Shown here piece after piece: positions 37,650 through 47,270 of a stretch of DNA of 64,000 nucleotides. How positions within the stretch are numbered: position 1 is the stretch's first letter; every line of letters begins with the position of its first letter. Source of the DNA: Mycobacteroides immunogenum. GTDB taxonomy: Bacteria > Actinomycetota > Actinomycetes > Mycobacteriales > Mycobacteriaceae. A model generated the notes under the pieces. The model searched no databases, had not been told where the DNA came from, and worked only from the letters and a program-made list of their open reading frames with translations. The stretch is from NCBI RefSeq assembly GCF_001605725.1, contig NZ_CP011530.1, forward strand, positions 1 through 64,000, given 5' to 3'. The position numbers and the translations under genes are program-made.

Positions 37650-38740
37650 GGTTTGGGGGATCTGTCACGAAGTTGGTGATTCGGTAGGGTGAATTGGTCA
37701 CTCGCTCAGAAGGATTCGTTTGCGCAGTGGGTCGCTCTTCTCGCGGCCGGGCATTCGGCGTTTGAGCATCTTGGTGCGGGGGACGTGGCCTGCGGCGGAG
37801 GCCTCGCACGAACGAGTGCAGCGCCAGCTGGTCGTCGACGTCGACTGTGGCCATCCACCGTTCGAGATCCCGACCGCGCCGCTCGCCCATGATCTCGGCG
37901 AACGCGCGGACGTGCCCGGCCAGCGCGGCCGGTCGCGGACTGAATGCCAGGATCGAATCCAGGCGCGGCCGGTGTCCGGCAGCGAGGGGTGTTGGGGTTG
38001 GTCATGATCCAGCTGATGACTTCGCGGACGATCGGTGGCTGGGCGGCGCGACCGGGAGGTGGGTGAGAGCGAGGAAAGGCTGCAGGTAGTCGCGCACCAA
38101 CATCTCGCTGCCTTGGTAGCTGTGGGCCGTGATCTCCTCGAACGGCCACATTGTGTTGGGTACACGCCACATTCCACCGCCGATGCAGCTCGGGTTTGTA
38201 TGCCTCGAGAATACGGACTCGGTACCCGAGGCAATTGTTGACCGGCAGTTCATCAGGCGCCTCGCGCGGGCAAAGCGGCGTGTGGTACCGCGAGACAGAC
38301 CCAGCTCGCGGCTGATCGCAAGGATGTTAGTCCCCTCGGCCAGCACTGGGCGTGACCCGGCTCCCGAGTGGGTTTCGGCGGCAACCACAGCGGCATCAGG
38401 CCGGTCCTGTGGTTCGGGAGCGATGATCGCGGCGGGCAGGGCCGCCCGGTGGCGTGCCACGGCGCCATCGACCGCCCCGCCGCGATGTGCCAGATGTGCT
38501 ACCGAGCGGCGACTTGCAGCGCGTCCGGTGCTCCGCCGCCGCGCCTTCTGCGTAAGCGCCGATGCGGTCACGATAGAAGATCTCAACGCCCGGATGGACC
38601 CGCAACCAGGCCGTAGGAGTGTGGCGGTCCCGTCTTCCAATACCTCGATCGGACGGTCGGTCTGCATGGCGGTCCGGAGTCGTCCCATAACGGTGCCCGC
38701 GACGGAAGACAAAGTCGTCCACGCCCAACACCCACGGAAC
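37650..38740 (-). pseudogene. ISL3-family transposase, degenerate
   Basis: Fragments of one ISL3 transposase appear in three minus-strand frames: LGVDDFVFRRGHRYGT (38731 downward), LRVHPGVEIFYRDRIGAYAEGA, LAISRELGLSRGTTRRFARA (around 38310), and near the end RRGRDLERWMATVDVDDQLALHSFVRGLR (around 37800-37890), split here only by frameshifts. A terminal-repeat-like GGTTTGGGGGATCTGTCACG lies at 37650-37669. It cannot make an active enzyme. The 37529-38800 stretch holds nothing else I can support. Confidence 0.78.
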
Positions 38741-38805
38741 CGGGTGTCAACGCTCCCTCGCCGAGGCGTACACCCGCGCCTTTCTCACGATCTCCGTCGT
38801 GATGG

Positions 38806-39366
38806 TCATCGTTGCCACCGCGTCGGTCGCCCTACCCAGAGTCGCACTGCGGAATGCGGCCCGATCAACGACGGCGATGTGACGTTCTGCGAACTCGAGA
38901 CCGTGGAGCCCTGCTGTCGCCGCAGAGAGCAGACCGCAGGACTGACGCCAGCGTCACTCAGCGTCCCCGAGTTCGGTACCGGCCACCGACTCGTTGTCCA
39001 GACTCTCGGGAGCACGGGTGATGGTGTCAACGGCGGGTGAAAACTGATCAGCAGACGACGGCTGAACTGCTCAGTGTCGAAGGGACTCGCGGGATCGTCG
39101 AACCAGACCAGTGACTGATCACCGACACGCGGCCACCGGGTCACCCCCGTGATCCGGTGCGCGATGCCGTCGTAGTCAAAGGCCCCCGAGGGGCTGGCGG
39201 GGCCGGGACGGCGCATGTAGGTCAGGGCGTCAAGATCCCACAAGTGCGTAGATCCCTGGGACGCGACCACCCACTTGCCGCGCATACCGCCCGCGAGCTC
39301 ATCCACGTTCTCGGACGGTGGATCGTTGACGTCAGGGGGCTGCCGGACATCCGGCTCATCCGTCAT
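38806..39366 (-). CDS. Hypothetical protein, probably damaged at its C-terminus
   Basis: A 186-residue frame starting at an ATG preceded by GAGGAGT. The first 110 residues look like a real folded protein (GKWVVASQGSTHLWDLDALTYMR, VTRWPRVGDQSLVWFDDP). The remainder is Ser/Pro/Arg-rich and atypical, and runs up to the ISL3 debris, so it may be frameshifted or truncated. No motif of known function is seen. Confidence 0.5.
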   Translation of the reverse strand: MTDEPDVRQPPDVNDPPSENVDELAGGMRGKWVVASQGSTHLWDLDALTYMRRPGPASPSGAFDYDGIAHRITGVTRWPRVGDQSLVWFDDPASPFDTEQFSRRLLISFHPPLTPSPVLPRVWTTSRWPVPNSGTLSDAGVSPAVCSLRRQQGSTVSSSQNVTSPSLIGPHSAVRLWVGRPTRWQR

Positions 39367-39487
39367 GGGGACTCCTCGTATTCGGGGGCGGGCTCGCTGT
39401 CCCGAACGCTAGATGGTGTTCATCTGGTGCCCCTACCGGGCGTGCCCATGATTGGGCCGGGGGTTTCGCGTGCCGTCTTGGGCGGAT

Positions 39488-40258
39488 CTACTCGGCGGGC
39501 TCGAGGACGCGAGGATGGATCAGTTCGATCCGCGGGACGTGGATGTCGGCGCCACCGAGGACCCGCACCCGGGGCCACTCGCCGTCGACCATCGTCAGGC
39601 CGACCTGGGCGGGGGTGAGGCCGTCCTCGGTGGGGATCAGGCACACCTCGCCGGGGCCGGCCTTGCATCCGGGACAACCGGTCTTGACCTCGATGGCGAT
39701 TCGCGACTTCTCGAGCTCGAGCTTCTCGTCGTCGGTGGCGTGACGCCAGCACCCGAAACCTTCTTGGTGGCCGACTCCGGCCTGGTACAGCGGCCGCATC
39801 TGGCACGGTTTCCCGTTCGTCTTCGGCCGCAGGCACTTCTGCTTGAGGCTGCGGTCGAGGTCGTCCTTCTTTGCCTTGATCCGCTCGGCGTTGAGAGCCA
39901 TCTGCGTCAGATAGTCGGCGGTGTTGTCGCCGGCCGCCTCGTACAGGGCGAACACCTGTCGCGGGGACTGGGGGCCTGTCCAGCGCCGGCTGTCCGCCCC
40001 GTACACGGCGACCGGCAGCTTGCGTGCGACGATGCCGATCGCGACCTCGATGTAGTGTGCCAGATCGGTGTGCGTGTTGCCCACCCGTTCTGGATGGATC
40101 GCGATGCCGTACTCGGTCTCGATCCGTGCGGCTTCGCGGTTGAAGCCGTCGACGGCGAGCTCCACCTGCCGCAATGCCGTCATCAGCGGTGTGTGATCCA
40201 GCGGTGCGGGTTCGGGCTTGTGGCGGGGGGTGCGGTTGCGATCTGATCTTCGTGACAT
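39488..40258 (-). CDS. Hypothetical protein with cysteine-rich zinc-ribbon-like segment
   Basis: A 256-residue protein (start MSRRSDRNRTPRHKP; an extension to 40309 is possible). Basic N-terminus, helical middle, then CLRPKTNGKPCQM, GCWRH and CPGCKAGPGEVCLIP, whose spaced Cys/His suggest metal binding. I do not recognise the family. It may be a DNA-associated protein of mobile elements; that is inference. Confidence 0.6.
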   Translation of the reverse strand: MSRRSDRNRTPRHKPEPAPLDHTPLMTALRQVELAVDGFNREAARIETEYGIAIHPERVGNTHTDLAHYIEVAIGIVARKLPVAVYGADSRRWTGPQSPRQVFALYEAAGDNTADYLTQMALNAERIKAKKDDLDRSLKQKCLRPKTNGKPCQMRPLYQAGVGHQEGFGCWRHATDDEKLELEKSRIAIEVKTGCPGCKAGPGEVCLIPTEDGLTPAQVGLTMVDGEWPRVRVLGGADIHVPRIELIHPRVLEPAE

Positions 40259-40434
40259 TGGTGCAAGCGTGCCAGTAACCGGTTTGGAGGTTGCTCGACG
40301 GTGGCGCACTGCTTTGTAGGTGCGGTGTGCGAAATGCGCGCGCGAAATACCAGGGGCATCCCCTCGAACCCAAACGGACAGACCATGCCGGGCCGCTCAT
40401 ACCGCGGTGTGCGTGTCCTGGCAGGCTGGTCCGT

Positions 40435-40821
40435 ATGGCCGATGAGGTGAGTGAGGATGACCTGGCGGGGATCCGCGCGCGGTTCCTTCCCGGGTGGTGC
40501 GGGTCCCTGGATGTCGGGCCGGGCTGGTACCGGCTGATCGTCGATCTCGACCGGGAGCTGGGCGCGATCGACCCCGATTACCAGCTGGTGCAGGTCAAGG
40601 AGAAGTTCGGTGGGCTGCGGTACTACGTGGAGCTCGAACCGGACCGGCCCCGGCCGGGCTTCGACGAGTTGATCCGGGCGGCTGAACGACGGTCGGAGCG
40701 GACCTGCGAGCAGTGCGGCCGCGGTGGCGGCCTCACGCGCCGCGGAAGCTGGGTCCGGACCCTATGTGCCGCGGACGCCGCGGCGAGCGGATTCGTCCCC
40801 GACGAGGCCGCAGCCGACTAG
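40435..40821 (+). CDS. Hypothetical protein with CxxC motif
   Basis: A 128-residue protein with an LDVGPGWYRLIVDLDRELGAIDPDYQ segment, VKEKFGGLRYYVE, and a C-terminal zinc-finger-like stretch CEQCGRGGGLTRRG with a later LCAAD. Similar small proteins occur in actinobacterial accessory regions. The ATG at 40435 is favoured over a long upstream extension. Function unknown. Confidence 0.62.
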   Translation: MADEVSEDDLAGIRARFLPGWCGSLDVGPGWYRLIVDLDRELGAIDPDYQLVQVKEKFGGLRYYVELEPDRPRPGFDELIRAAERRSERTCEQCGRGGGLTRRGSWVRTLCAADAAASGFVPDEAAAD

Positions 40822-40850
40822 AAGATCGGTGCGGGTCTGGTGCACGGTGG

Positions 40851-41207
40851 TCAGTCGCGGGTGTCGCGCAGCGGATGGTCGGCGATCCGGGTCCACGGCA
40901 CCGTCGCGTCGTGATCGTCGAATGTGAGCGTGATGCCGACCTCGCGGACGCCGGCGGCGGTGAGGTGACGCTGGAGTGCGGTGAGGACCTCGGCGGTCGT
41001 GCCGGCGCCGACTTCTGCGGCTGTCGTGGCCACTGCTTCGTCGAGTAGGTGTGCGGCCGTGCGGTACCGCTGATCGATCAGGTCTATCTCGGCGGTGATG
41101 GCGTCCACCCGGGCCCGCCGGTCCGGGTCGGCGAGAATCCGCGCCAGCCGCTCATTGCCGGACACGAACCGCACCTCGTCGCTACTTTCCGTCATGGTCG
41201 TCAGCAT
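40851..41207 (-). CDS. Hypothetical protein
   Basis: A 118-residue (or 114, from ATG 41195) soluble helical protein without recognisable motif; it starts MTESSDEVRFVSGNERLARIL and is acidic. It converges with the gene at 40435 and is divergent from 41234. It may be part of a small gene pair with the latter. Function unknown. Confidence 0.5.
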   Translation of the reverse strand: MLTTMTESSDEVRFVSGNERLARILADPDRRARVDAITAEIDLIDQRYRTAAHLLDEAVATTAAEVGAGTTAEVLTALQRHLTAAGVREVGITLTFDDHDATVPWTRIADHPLRDTRD

Positions 41208-41233
41208 CCACGCTGGGCGCGACGTTTATCCGG

Positions 41234-41683
41234 GTGGACAAGTGCACCGGGCCGCGCGGATCATCGCCTTGCGTGGACGAGACGACTACCGGCACCGATG
41301 TGGGAGCGATACTCGATGAGCTGGTCGGGCCCTTCTACGACGCCGAAGGTGTCACCGGGTACCTCGGTCTGGACGGCGATGACCTGGCGCGGATGGTCGC
41401 GGCGGAGCAGGTGATCTGTGCGCCGCTGGCCGGCGGCACCCCGGTATTCCCTGCGTGGCAGTTCCCCGACGGCCGCCGGGTGGATGAGTGGCTGCTGACC
41501 ATCTGGCAGACCCTGCGGCGCGCCGCCGAGCCGTGGACGGCGGCCGGCTGGATGTGCGCGCCGTCAGCGGACCTCGACGACCAGACGGCGATCACCTACC
41601 TCACCCGCGGCCCGCGTGATCCCCGCCGCCTGGATGTCGTCCTGGCACGGGCATCCGAGGACAGCGCCCACTGGATGCAGTAG
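41234..41683 (+). CDS. Hypothetical protein, possible DNA-binding antitoxin-like
   Basis: A 149-residue protein, GTG start. The central block (DAEGVTGYLGLDGDDLARMVAAEQVICAP, then GGTPVFPAWQFPDGR, then helices) resembles the helix-turn-helix plus C-terminal arrangement of MbcA/ParS- or DUF2384-like antitoxins. A matching toxin is not evident next to it, so the assignment is weak. Confidence 0.5.
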   Translation: MDKCTGPRGSSPCVDETTTGTDVGAILDELVGPFYDAEGVTGYLGLDGDDLARMVAAEQVICAPLAGGTPVFPAWQFPDGRRVDEWLLTIWQTLRRAAEPWTAAGWMCAPSADLDDQTAITYLTRGPRDPRRLDVVLARASEDSAHWMQ

Positions 41684-41692
41684 GGCGCGGCA

Positions 41693-42061
41693 TCAGAGCG
41701 GTTGGTTGATACCGGTTTCGGCGGACTCTTCGGCGAGGACCTTGGCCGTGAGACCGCGGGCGTGTGCTGCGCGCCAGGCGGCGGCGAGGTTGTCGGCGCG
41801 GCTGTGCCAGGTCATCTCGCCGAGGTACTCGGCGTGTTTCTTCGTCGCATCGGTCCACCGCAGCTCCGCGTAGAGCCGCCGGTACTGGCACCGGAGGACC
41901 ACCCGCCCGAGAGCGTCGGGTGCAGTGCGGATGACGCGGTTGTGGCGGCCGCCTGCGGCGTCGTCCTGCTCTTTGGCCTGCACCGCCTTGTTCGAACCGC
42001 GTGGGACTCGCCAGTGGTGGTCTTTGACCGCGTCCTTGCGGTTCCAGCCCCATCGCGACAT
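41693..42061 (-). CDS. Hypothetical protein
   Basis: A 122-residue basic protein (MSRWGWNRKDAVKDHHWRVP...) with a central LRCQYRRLYAELRWTDATKKHAEYLGEMTWHSRADNLAAAW-type helical stretch. It is 18 nt downstream of the ImmA/IrrE gene on the same strand and may be co-transcribed with it. No known function. Confidence 0.5.
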   Translation of the reverse strand: MSRWGWNRKDAVKDHHWRVPRGSNKAVQAKEQDDAAGGRHNRVIRTAPDALGRVVLRCQYRRLYAELRWTDATKKHAEYLGEMTWHSRADNLAAAWRAAHARGLTAKVLAEESAETGINQPL

Positions 42062-42079
42062 CCCCGGCGGCCCGCTGTG

Positions 42080-43195
42080 TTAGACGACGGTCAGGTGCCG
42101 GCTGCCGGCGGTAGCACCTTCGGGTGCACCGAACAGGCTGGTGCGGCGGTCGGGGCTCAGCAGTGTCAGGGCGTCGAGCTCGGTGGTGCTGTATCCGTCG
42201 GTGGCGAGTTGGGCGAGGACATCGCGGGCGAGCTCGGGGGTCTCTGCAGGGACACCGGGCCGGGCGCCGTACATCCGGCCGGTCTCGTTGAGCAGGCGGA
42301 ACATCGCCCGGTACTGCCGGTCGGAGAGCACGCCACGCTCACGGGCACGGACGACGAGCGAGGACTCGCTCACCCCCCAGTCCAGGCGCAGCTCGTCGAG
42401 CTCGTGGACGGTCCGGGTCGAGACCCGGTCCAGCGCCGGGCCGATGTCATCGACCGGCGCGAGGAACTCGGCAGCGAAAACATCCGCCCGTCGTTCGGTT
42501 TCGGCTGGGCTGACCAGGGTCATCGCATCCATCACCAGGTGCCCGAGTTCGTGCGCGAGGGTCATGCGCATCCGGTCCGGCGGCAGGGCAGAGTTGACGT
42601 ACACCAGGTGCGGGTGATGCGCGGTGGCGCGCAGGGTGACCGCGTCGATCTCGCGGTCGTGGAAGTCCTCGACGACGACGAAGACCCCGGCCCCTTCCAG
42701 CAGTTCGACCATTGATCGGATGGGCCCGGCGATCCGCCAGAGCCGGCGTAGAACCTGCGCGACGGTGATCTCGCCGAGCTCGGCGGCGTAGTCCCCGGGG
42801 TCGAGATCCGGCAGCGCCAGCGCCGGATCGAGGTCGGTGTGGGCCACGACCCGACCGAGCCGCATCGCGACCAGGTTGGCGCGCGCCCAGACGCGGTCGC
42901 GCTTCCACTCCGCAGTAGTGGCGTTGGCGCGGAAGTGCGTGCCCTGCGCAGGGGAGCGCTCGAACGCGACGCACAGAGCATCCACTGGGCATTGCAATGC
43001 CCGCGCGTAGTCGTCGAGCGCCTTACCCGCCAAGGGCAGCGCACCGGCCTCGACCCGGGTGACGTGCGATCCGGAGACCCCGGCCTCCTCCGCGAGCCGC
43101 TTCTTCGACCAGCCGTGCGCCAGTCGCGTCAGCGCAACCATCACCGGGTTCGCCTCGGCCTGCGAGAAGAGTGCCGTCACCCAGATCGCCTCCAT
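42080..43195 (-). CDS. XRE-family regulator with ImmA/IrrE metallopeptidase domain
   Basis: A 371-residue protein with an N-terminal XRE HTH (about 17-72; KRLAEEAGVSGSHVTRVEAG) and a zinc-peptidase motif HELGH at 215-219. Such proteins cleave or sense a repressor and switch mobile-element genes on, for example in ICEs and prophages. I chose ATG 43195. It is divergent from the recombinase operon across 43196-43457, so it probably controls transposition genes there. Confidence 0.88.
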   Translation of the reverse strand: MEAIWVTALFSQAEANPVMVALTRLAHGWSKKRLAEEAGVSGSHVTRVEAGALPLAGKALDDYARALQCPVDALCVAFERSPAQGTHFRANATTAEWKRDRVWARANLVAMRLGRVVAHTDLDPALALPDLDPGDYAAELGEITVAQVLRRLWRIAGPIRSMVELLEGAGVFVVVEDFHDREIDAVTLRATAHHPHLVYVNSALPPDRMRMTLAHELGHLVMDAMTLVSPAETERRADVFAAEFLAPVDDIGPALDRVSTRTVHELDELRLDWGVSESSLVVRARERGVLSDRQYRAMFRLLNETGRMYGARPGVPAETPELARDVLAQLATDGYSTTELDALTLLSPDRRTSLFGAPEGATAGSRHLTVV

Positions 43196-43457
43196 ATCCC
43201 TCGATCGGTCCCTGCGCTCCACGCTATCGCGGCAGCACCGCAAATCCGTGCAGAAACACCGTGTGAACTGCGATTTTCCTACCGGCCCGGTTATCTGCAC
43301 CTGAGACGCAAGTGACTGGTGTGACGCCCATCTCGTGCGCGAGATCGAGCCGAGCCGGTGTGGACAATTCTGCAGGTCACGGCGTGTTGTCTACCTGAGA
43401 ACTGTACCACGTTAGGCAAAATTCCACGCAAGTAATTACATCGAGAGGAGACAGATC
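43196..43457. promoter_or_regulatory. Divergent promoter region between regulator and recombinase operon
   Basis: 262 bp without a gene. The right half is unusually AT-rich for the island (TTAGGCAAAATTCC, AAGTAATTACATCG) and ends in GAGAGGAGACAG before the GTG at 43458. It should contain promoters and operators for both directions. I could not define the sites. Confidence 0.5.
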
Positions 43458-44162
43458 GTGACGACACTCATGGACGACCTCAACCCGCTGCAGGGAACGG
43501 TGTCCCGGAAGGAGGCGCAGCGTATCCTGCGTCCGGTGACGATCGGCGTCGGCGCGCTGCTGCTGGCCGCAGTCGATCACTGGAACACGCTCATGGCGGA
43601 GCAGCCGGCGCACCTGCGGACGGTGCTGCAACCGCTGCTGCGGGGCAGCCACGTCGCGGCGTTCGTCTCCGCCGGCACCAACGTCTGGCTGAGCACCCAG
43701 GGGATGCATCCGCCCGGACACCTGGTCAAACGGCCCTACCAGTGGTCGGAGGTGAGCAGTCACGGCCGCACCTACCTGGCGATCCATCACAAGGAGATGG
43801 AGGGCACCAACACCCGGCGCAAGGCGTTCATCAAGCAGGATTCACAGACCCTGCAGCTGGTGGGCGATCCCACGCACTGCGAACTGACCTGGGACTACGA
43901 CGCGGCCACCGATTCGCACGTGCGGCGGATCTGGGTCAGCGCCCCTGGCGTGCACTGGGAACGGTTCGAGGTGCCGATGGATCGGGTGCAGGAGCGGTAC
44001 GCCTCCTGGCGCAAACGGGACGTACGGTGGCTGCCCGGGCGGCTACCCGCCGACGACCTCGTCGGCACCGAGGATCTCGTACGCGATGAGCAGGATCGGC
44101 GGCGCACCGACATCAAGACCCGCCGGCCGCGCCGCGACGACGTCATCGAGGACCAGCGATGA
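43458..44162 (+). CDS. Unknown protein, first gene of the recombinase operon
   Basis: A 234-residue protein, GTG start after GAGAGGAGA. It has helical and mixed segments (RKEAQRILRPVTIGVGALLLAAVDHW; YLAIHHKEMEGTNTRRKAFI) with a basic C-terminus. Its stop overlaps the start of the first recombinase gene (ATGA). Classical Tn554 has no such fourth gene, so it may be an accessory transposition or target-choice factor. Function unknown. Confidence 0.65.
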   Translation: MTTLMDDLNPLQGTVSRKEAQRILRPVTIGVGALLLAAVDHWNTLMAEQPAHLRTVLQPLLRGSHVAAFVSAGTNVWLSTQGMHPPGHLVKRPYQWSEVSSHGRTYLAIHHKEMEGTNTRRKAFIKQDSQTLQLVGDPTHCELTWDYDAATDSHVRRIWVSAPGVHWERFEVPMDRVQERYASWRKRDVRWLPGRLPADDLVGTEDLVRDEQDRRRTDIKTRRPRRDDVIEDQR

Positions 44163-45283
44163 GGGCCGCCGCGGTCACTGTTCACGGGGTCCGGTCGTGG
44201 ACGGTCGTCGACGACCAGGGCCTGCCGGTGCCCGAGATCGAGCAGTTCCTGCACTGGCAGCGGGCGATCGGACGTTCCCAGAACACCGTCCGCTCGTACG
44301 CACGGCACTTGAGTCAGTTCTACCGCTGGCTCGCTGCCCGGGGAATCTCATGGGATGAGCTGGATTTCCATCAGCTGTGCGATTTCGTCGCCGTCCTCAC
44401 CGCAGGACTGCCGCCGCTGCCGTCACGGTGCGGGGGCCGTGCACCCGGCACCGTGAAAGCGGTCAGTGCCGCGGTACGTGAGTTCTACGAGTTCCACCGC
44501 GTCGAGGGCCGGGGACCGCAGAATTTGGTGCTGACCCGCAATCCGTCGAAGTTGCCGCGGCGAGCGCACAGCTTCCTCGCCCACCTCGAGCAGCGCCGTC
44601 CCCGCGAGGTCTCCCGCCTGGCCCGGCCCGACCGGCAGCCGGCCGAGACGGTACAGGTGATCGACTTCGAAACCGACTTCGCCAAGCTGCTCGCCGCGGC
44701 GTCGACCACCCGTGACCGGCTGCTGCTGTCGGCGCAGTACGACCTGGGCCTGCGGGTCGGCCAAGCGCTCGGCCTGCGTCACGGCGACCTGAACCCGATG
44801 CGCCGACAGGTGGTGATCTGCCGGCGCGACGACAACGCCAACGGCGCCCTGTCGAAGCAGAAGACCCAGTTCATCGTCGACGCGCCGCGGCGGTTCTTCG
44901 ACCTGTATGCCGCGTACCTTCTCGGTGAGGTCGCCCACGTCGACAGCGATTACGTGTTCGTCAACCTCTCCCGCCCACCCGTCGGTGGTCCGATGACCTA
45001 CTCCAACGCTTACCAGCTCATCGAACGGATCGGCGCCGCCGCCGGGATCGACGATCTCAACCCGCACATGCTCCGCCACACCCACGCCACCGCCCTGGCC
45101 AAGGCCGGATGGACCTCCGCCGAGATCGCCGCCCGCCTCGGCCAATCCCACTCAGCGAGCGCCGACGTGTACATCCACCTCGCCAGCGACGACCTCGCCG
45201 AAAAGCTCCGTCACACCGAGCATCTGGTCTGGCGTGAACCGCAGCAGCACCGCGTGAAGGGAGACGGCGATGGCACGCGGTAA
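44159..45283 (+). CDS. Tyrosine recombinase, TnpA-like (Tn554 family)
   Basis: A 374-residue site-specific recombinase with an N-terminal SAM-like core-binding domain (about 25-115) and a catalytic domain carrying R199 (LGLRVGQ), H303 and R306 (HMLRHTH), H331 and the nucleophile Y338 (DVYIH). The size is close to the first Tn554 transposase (about 360 residues). The 3' end overlaps the next gene by 14 nt. Together with its neighbours it would cut and join the transposon ends. Confidence 0.9.
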   Translation: MRAAAVTVHGVRSWTVVDDQGLPVPEIEQFLHWQRAIGRSQNTVRSYARHLSQFYRWLAARGISWDELDFHQLCDFVAVLTAGLPPLPSRCGGRAPGTVKAVSAAVREFYEFHRVEGRGPQNLVLTRNPSKLPRRAHSFLAHLEQRRPREVSRLARPDRQPAETVQVIDFETDFAKLLAAASTTRDRLLLSAQYDLGLRVGQALGLRHGDLNPMRRQVVICRRDDNANGALSKQKTQFIVDAPRRFFDLYAAYLLGEVAHVDSDYVFVNLSRPPVGGPMTYSNAYQLIERIGAAAGIDDLNPHMLRHTHATALAKAGWTSAEIAARLGQSHSASADVYIHLASDDLAEKLRHTEHLVWREPQQHRVKGDGDGTR

Positions 45284-47270
45284 CGGCGAGCGCGCCCGGT
45301 CGGGGCGCAACGATATCTCCGCTCTGCAGGTGCCGGACGGGCCCTGGTGCGCGCCGACGTGGCCGGTCGTCGATGTCGCCGGCGACCGCCGCCGCGCCGC
45401 CACCGACCCCTGCGCCGTCATCGAGTGCAACGGCGAACGGTACTGGCTCGGCGGCCCCGGCGGACGCGCCGGCGCCACCTCGGGGCTGTGCTACGCCCAC
45501 TACTTCCAGTGGTTCCGTGCCGGACAGCCCGGCGACTTCGACGCCTGGGCCACCATCAGTGCCTTGCCCGTCGGTGTGCCGCGCGGCCGGCCTGCCACCA
45601 CCCAGGCGGTCGACTTCCGCCGTATCCCAGCGGCGGCCGCCGACGAAATCCGGTTCGTCGCCGCCACCAAGATCGGCCGCGGCGACTGGACCCCCAACGC
45701 CGGACTGCGCCGCGTCCTGATCGTCCTCATCGAGGTCGCCGACGGGCGCATCACCAGCTCCCTGACCGAACGCCCCGTCGACGACTGGCTGCTGCTGTGC
45801 CGGCAATACTGGCCCTACACCAACTTCGACTCCCTGTGCGCCCCCTACATCCGCAGATTCTTCCGGCTCCTGCACGGGGCCACCGACCCCGACCCATGGG
45901 CGGCGGATCACTGGCACTGGCGCGACGGATTCGAGTTCGTCCTCGATACCACCCAAGCCGGGGCGACACGAACCGCTGTCGACTGGGCCACCGTCCCGGT
46001 GCCCTGGCTCAAAGACGCCGTCAAACGCCTCGCCCGCCAACAGCTCTCCACCTCCAGCATGTCCTGGGGAACGCTCACCCAGTGGCTGCGCGCCACCCGC
46101 CAACTCGCCCAGTTCCTCACCCTCGACGGCACCGTCCCCGAACCGCCGGCGGTCACCCGGACGGTGTTCCTCGACTACCTCGAATGGACCCGCCGTCCCG
46201 ACACCACCGCGAACTCTCAGCTCGCGAACACCGCGGCCTACCTGCTGGAAACACTCCGCGACTGCGGACTCGTCGACGACCTCGGATCGGCGGTCTTCCT
46301 GCGCCGCGGCGAGAACGTGCACCGCAAGACCCGCCGCCCGAGGCCCTTCCCTCCCGACGTCATCGAACGCATCGACACCCTGATCGTCGACAACCCGGAC
46401 ACCGATCCCACCCTCCGGGCGATGATCGCGACCACACGGTGGGCAGGGTGCCGCATCTCCGAACTCGTCAGCCTCCCGATCGACTGCCTTCAACACAGCG
46501 AGCAGGGGTACTGGATCGAATACTGGATGACCAAAACCAGTGCCTGGCGCCGGTTTCCCGTCCCCGATGGCCTCGCTACGATCATCCGCGACCAGCAGAC
46601 TCGCGTCCGCGACGCCTACGGGCCCGACGCCGGACACCTCTTCCCCGGCGCCCGGTCCAGCGCCGTCGCCGGCCGCACCCAGCCCTGGTCCACCAGCGGC
46701 CTGCGCCACCGCCTCGCCGCACTCTTCCGCGAGCACGGCATCACCACCTCGATCACCACCGGCGAGAAGATCTCCGGCGGCGACGTCCACCGCTTCCGCC
46801 ACACCATCGGGATGAACCTGCTCAACAACGGATGGACCCAACCGGAAGTCCGCGACTTCCTCGGCCACCACAGCGACACCATGACCGCAACCTACGCCCG
46901 CATCACCGACGACACCCTCGCCCGGAAAGCCCGGCAATTCTGGGACACCAACCCCGACAACGGCGCTGACGCCACCGTCGAGCGACTGCGAGCCCGCTTC
47001 ACCACCGCACTGCCGAACGGGTTCTGCACGCTCCCCGCGACGCAACGCTGCGAATTCCGCCCGAACCCCTGCATCGACTGCTCCTTCCACGACCCCGGCG
47101 GCCGCACCTTCCTCGGCGCGCACATCACCCACCGCGACCAGCTCAAACAACTCGCCGCCCAAGCACAGGAAAACGGCGACAGCCAGGCAGCGGAACTGAA
47201 CAAGAGCATGCTCGACAAGGTCACCAAGCTCATCGACGAAATCAGACCAGACGCGCAGGAACCCAGGTGA
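45270..47270 (+). CDS. Tyrosine recombinase, TnpB-like (Tn554 family)
   Basis: A 666-residue recombinase with a long N-terminal region, R395 (AGCRISELVS), H507 and R510 (HRFRHT), HH at 533-534 and Y542 (ATYARI). The C-terminus has a cysteine-rich segment (FCTLPATQRCEFRPNPC, CSFHDPGG) typical of the Tn554 TnpB-type proteins of about 630 residues. It overlaps the genes on both sides, so it is co-translated with them. Confidence 0.9.
   Translation: MARGNGERARSGRNDISALQVPDGPWCAPTWPVVDVAGDRRRAATDPCAVIECNGERYWLGGPGGRAGATSGLCYAHYFQWFRAGQPGDFDAWATISALPVGVPRGRPATTQAVDFRRIPAAAADEIRFVAATKIGRGDWTPNAGLRRVLIVLIEVADGRITSSLTERPVDDWLLLCRQYWPYTNFDSLCAPYIRRFFRLLHGATDPDPWAADHWHWRDGFEFVLDTTQAGATRTAVDWATVPVPWLKDAVKRLARQQLSTSSMSWGTLTQWLRATRQLAQFLTLDGTVPEPPAVTRTVFLDYLEWTRRPDTTANSQLANTAAYLLETLRDCGLVDDLGSAVFLRRGENVHRKTRRPRPFPPDVIERIDTLIVDNPDTDPTLRAMIATTRWAGCRISELVSLPIDCLQHSEQGYWIEYWMTKTSAWRRFPVPDGLATIIRDQQTRVRDAYGPDAGHLFPGARSSAVAGRTQPWSTSGLRHRLAALFREHGITTSITTGEKISGGDVHRFRHTIGMNLLNNGWTQPEVRDFLGHHSDTMTATYARITDDTLARKARQFWDTNPDNGADATVERLRARFTTALPNGFCTLPATQRCEFRPNPCIDCSFHDPGGRTFLGAHITHRDQLKQLAAQAQENGDSQAAELNKSMLDKVTKLIDEIRPDAQEPR

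Noticed and set aside
39452..40246. 264-codon plus-strand frame
   Set aside because: Opposite the Cys-rich hypothetical protein at 39488-40258, whose zinc-ribbon-like motifs make the minus frame more credible.
45057..47162. Long 701-codon open frame on the minus strand and a 540-codon frame on the plus strand (45347-46969)
   Set aside because: Both are other-frame shadows of the TnpB-like recombinase; high G+C keeps alternative frames open. Their composition (Gly/Val/Ala- or Arg/Pro-rich) is not protein-like.
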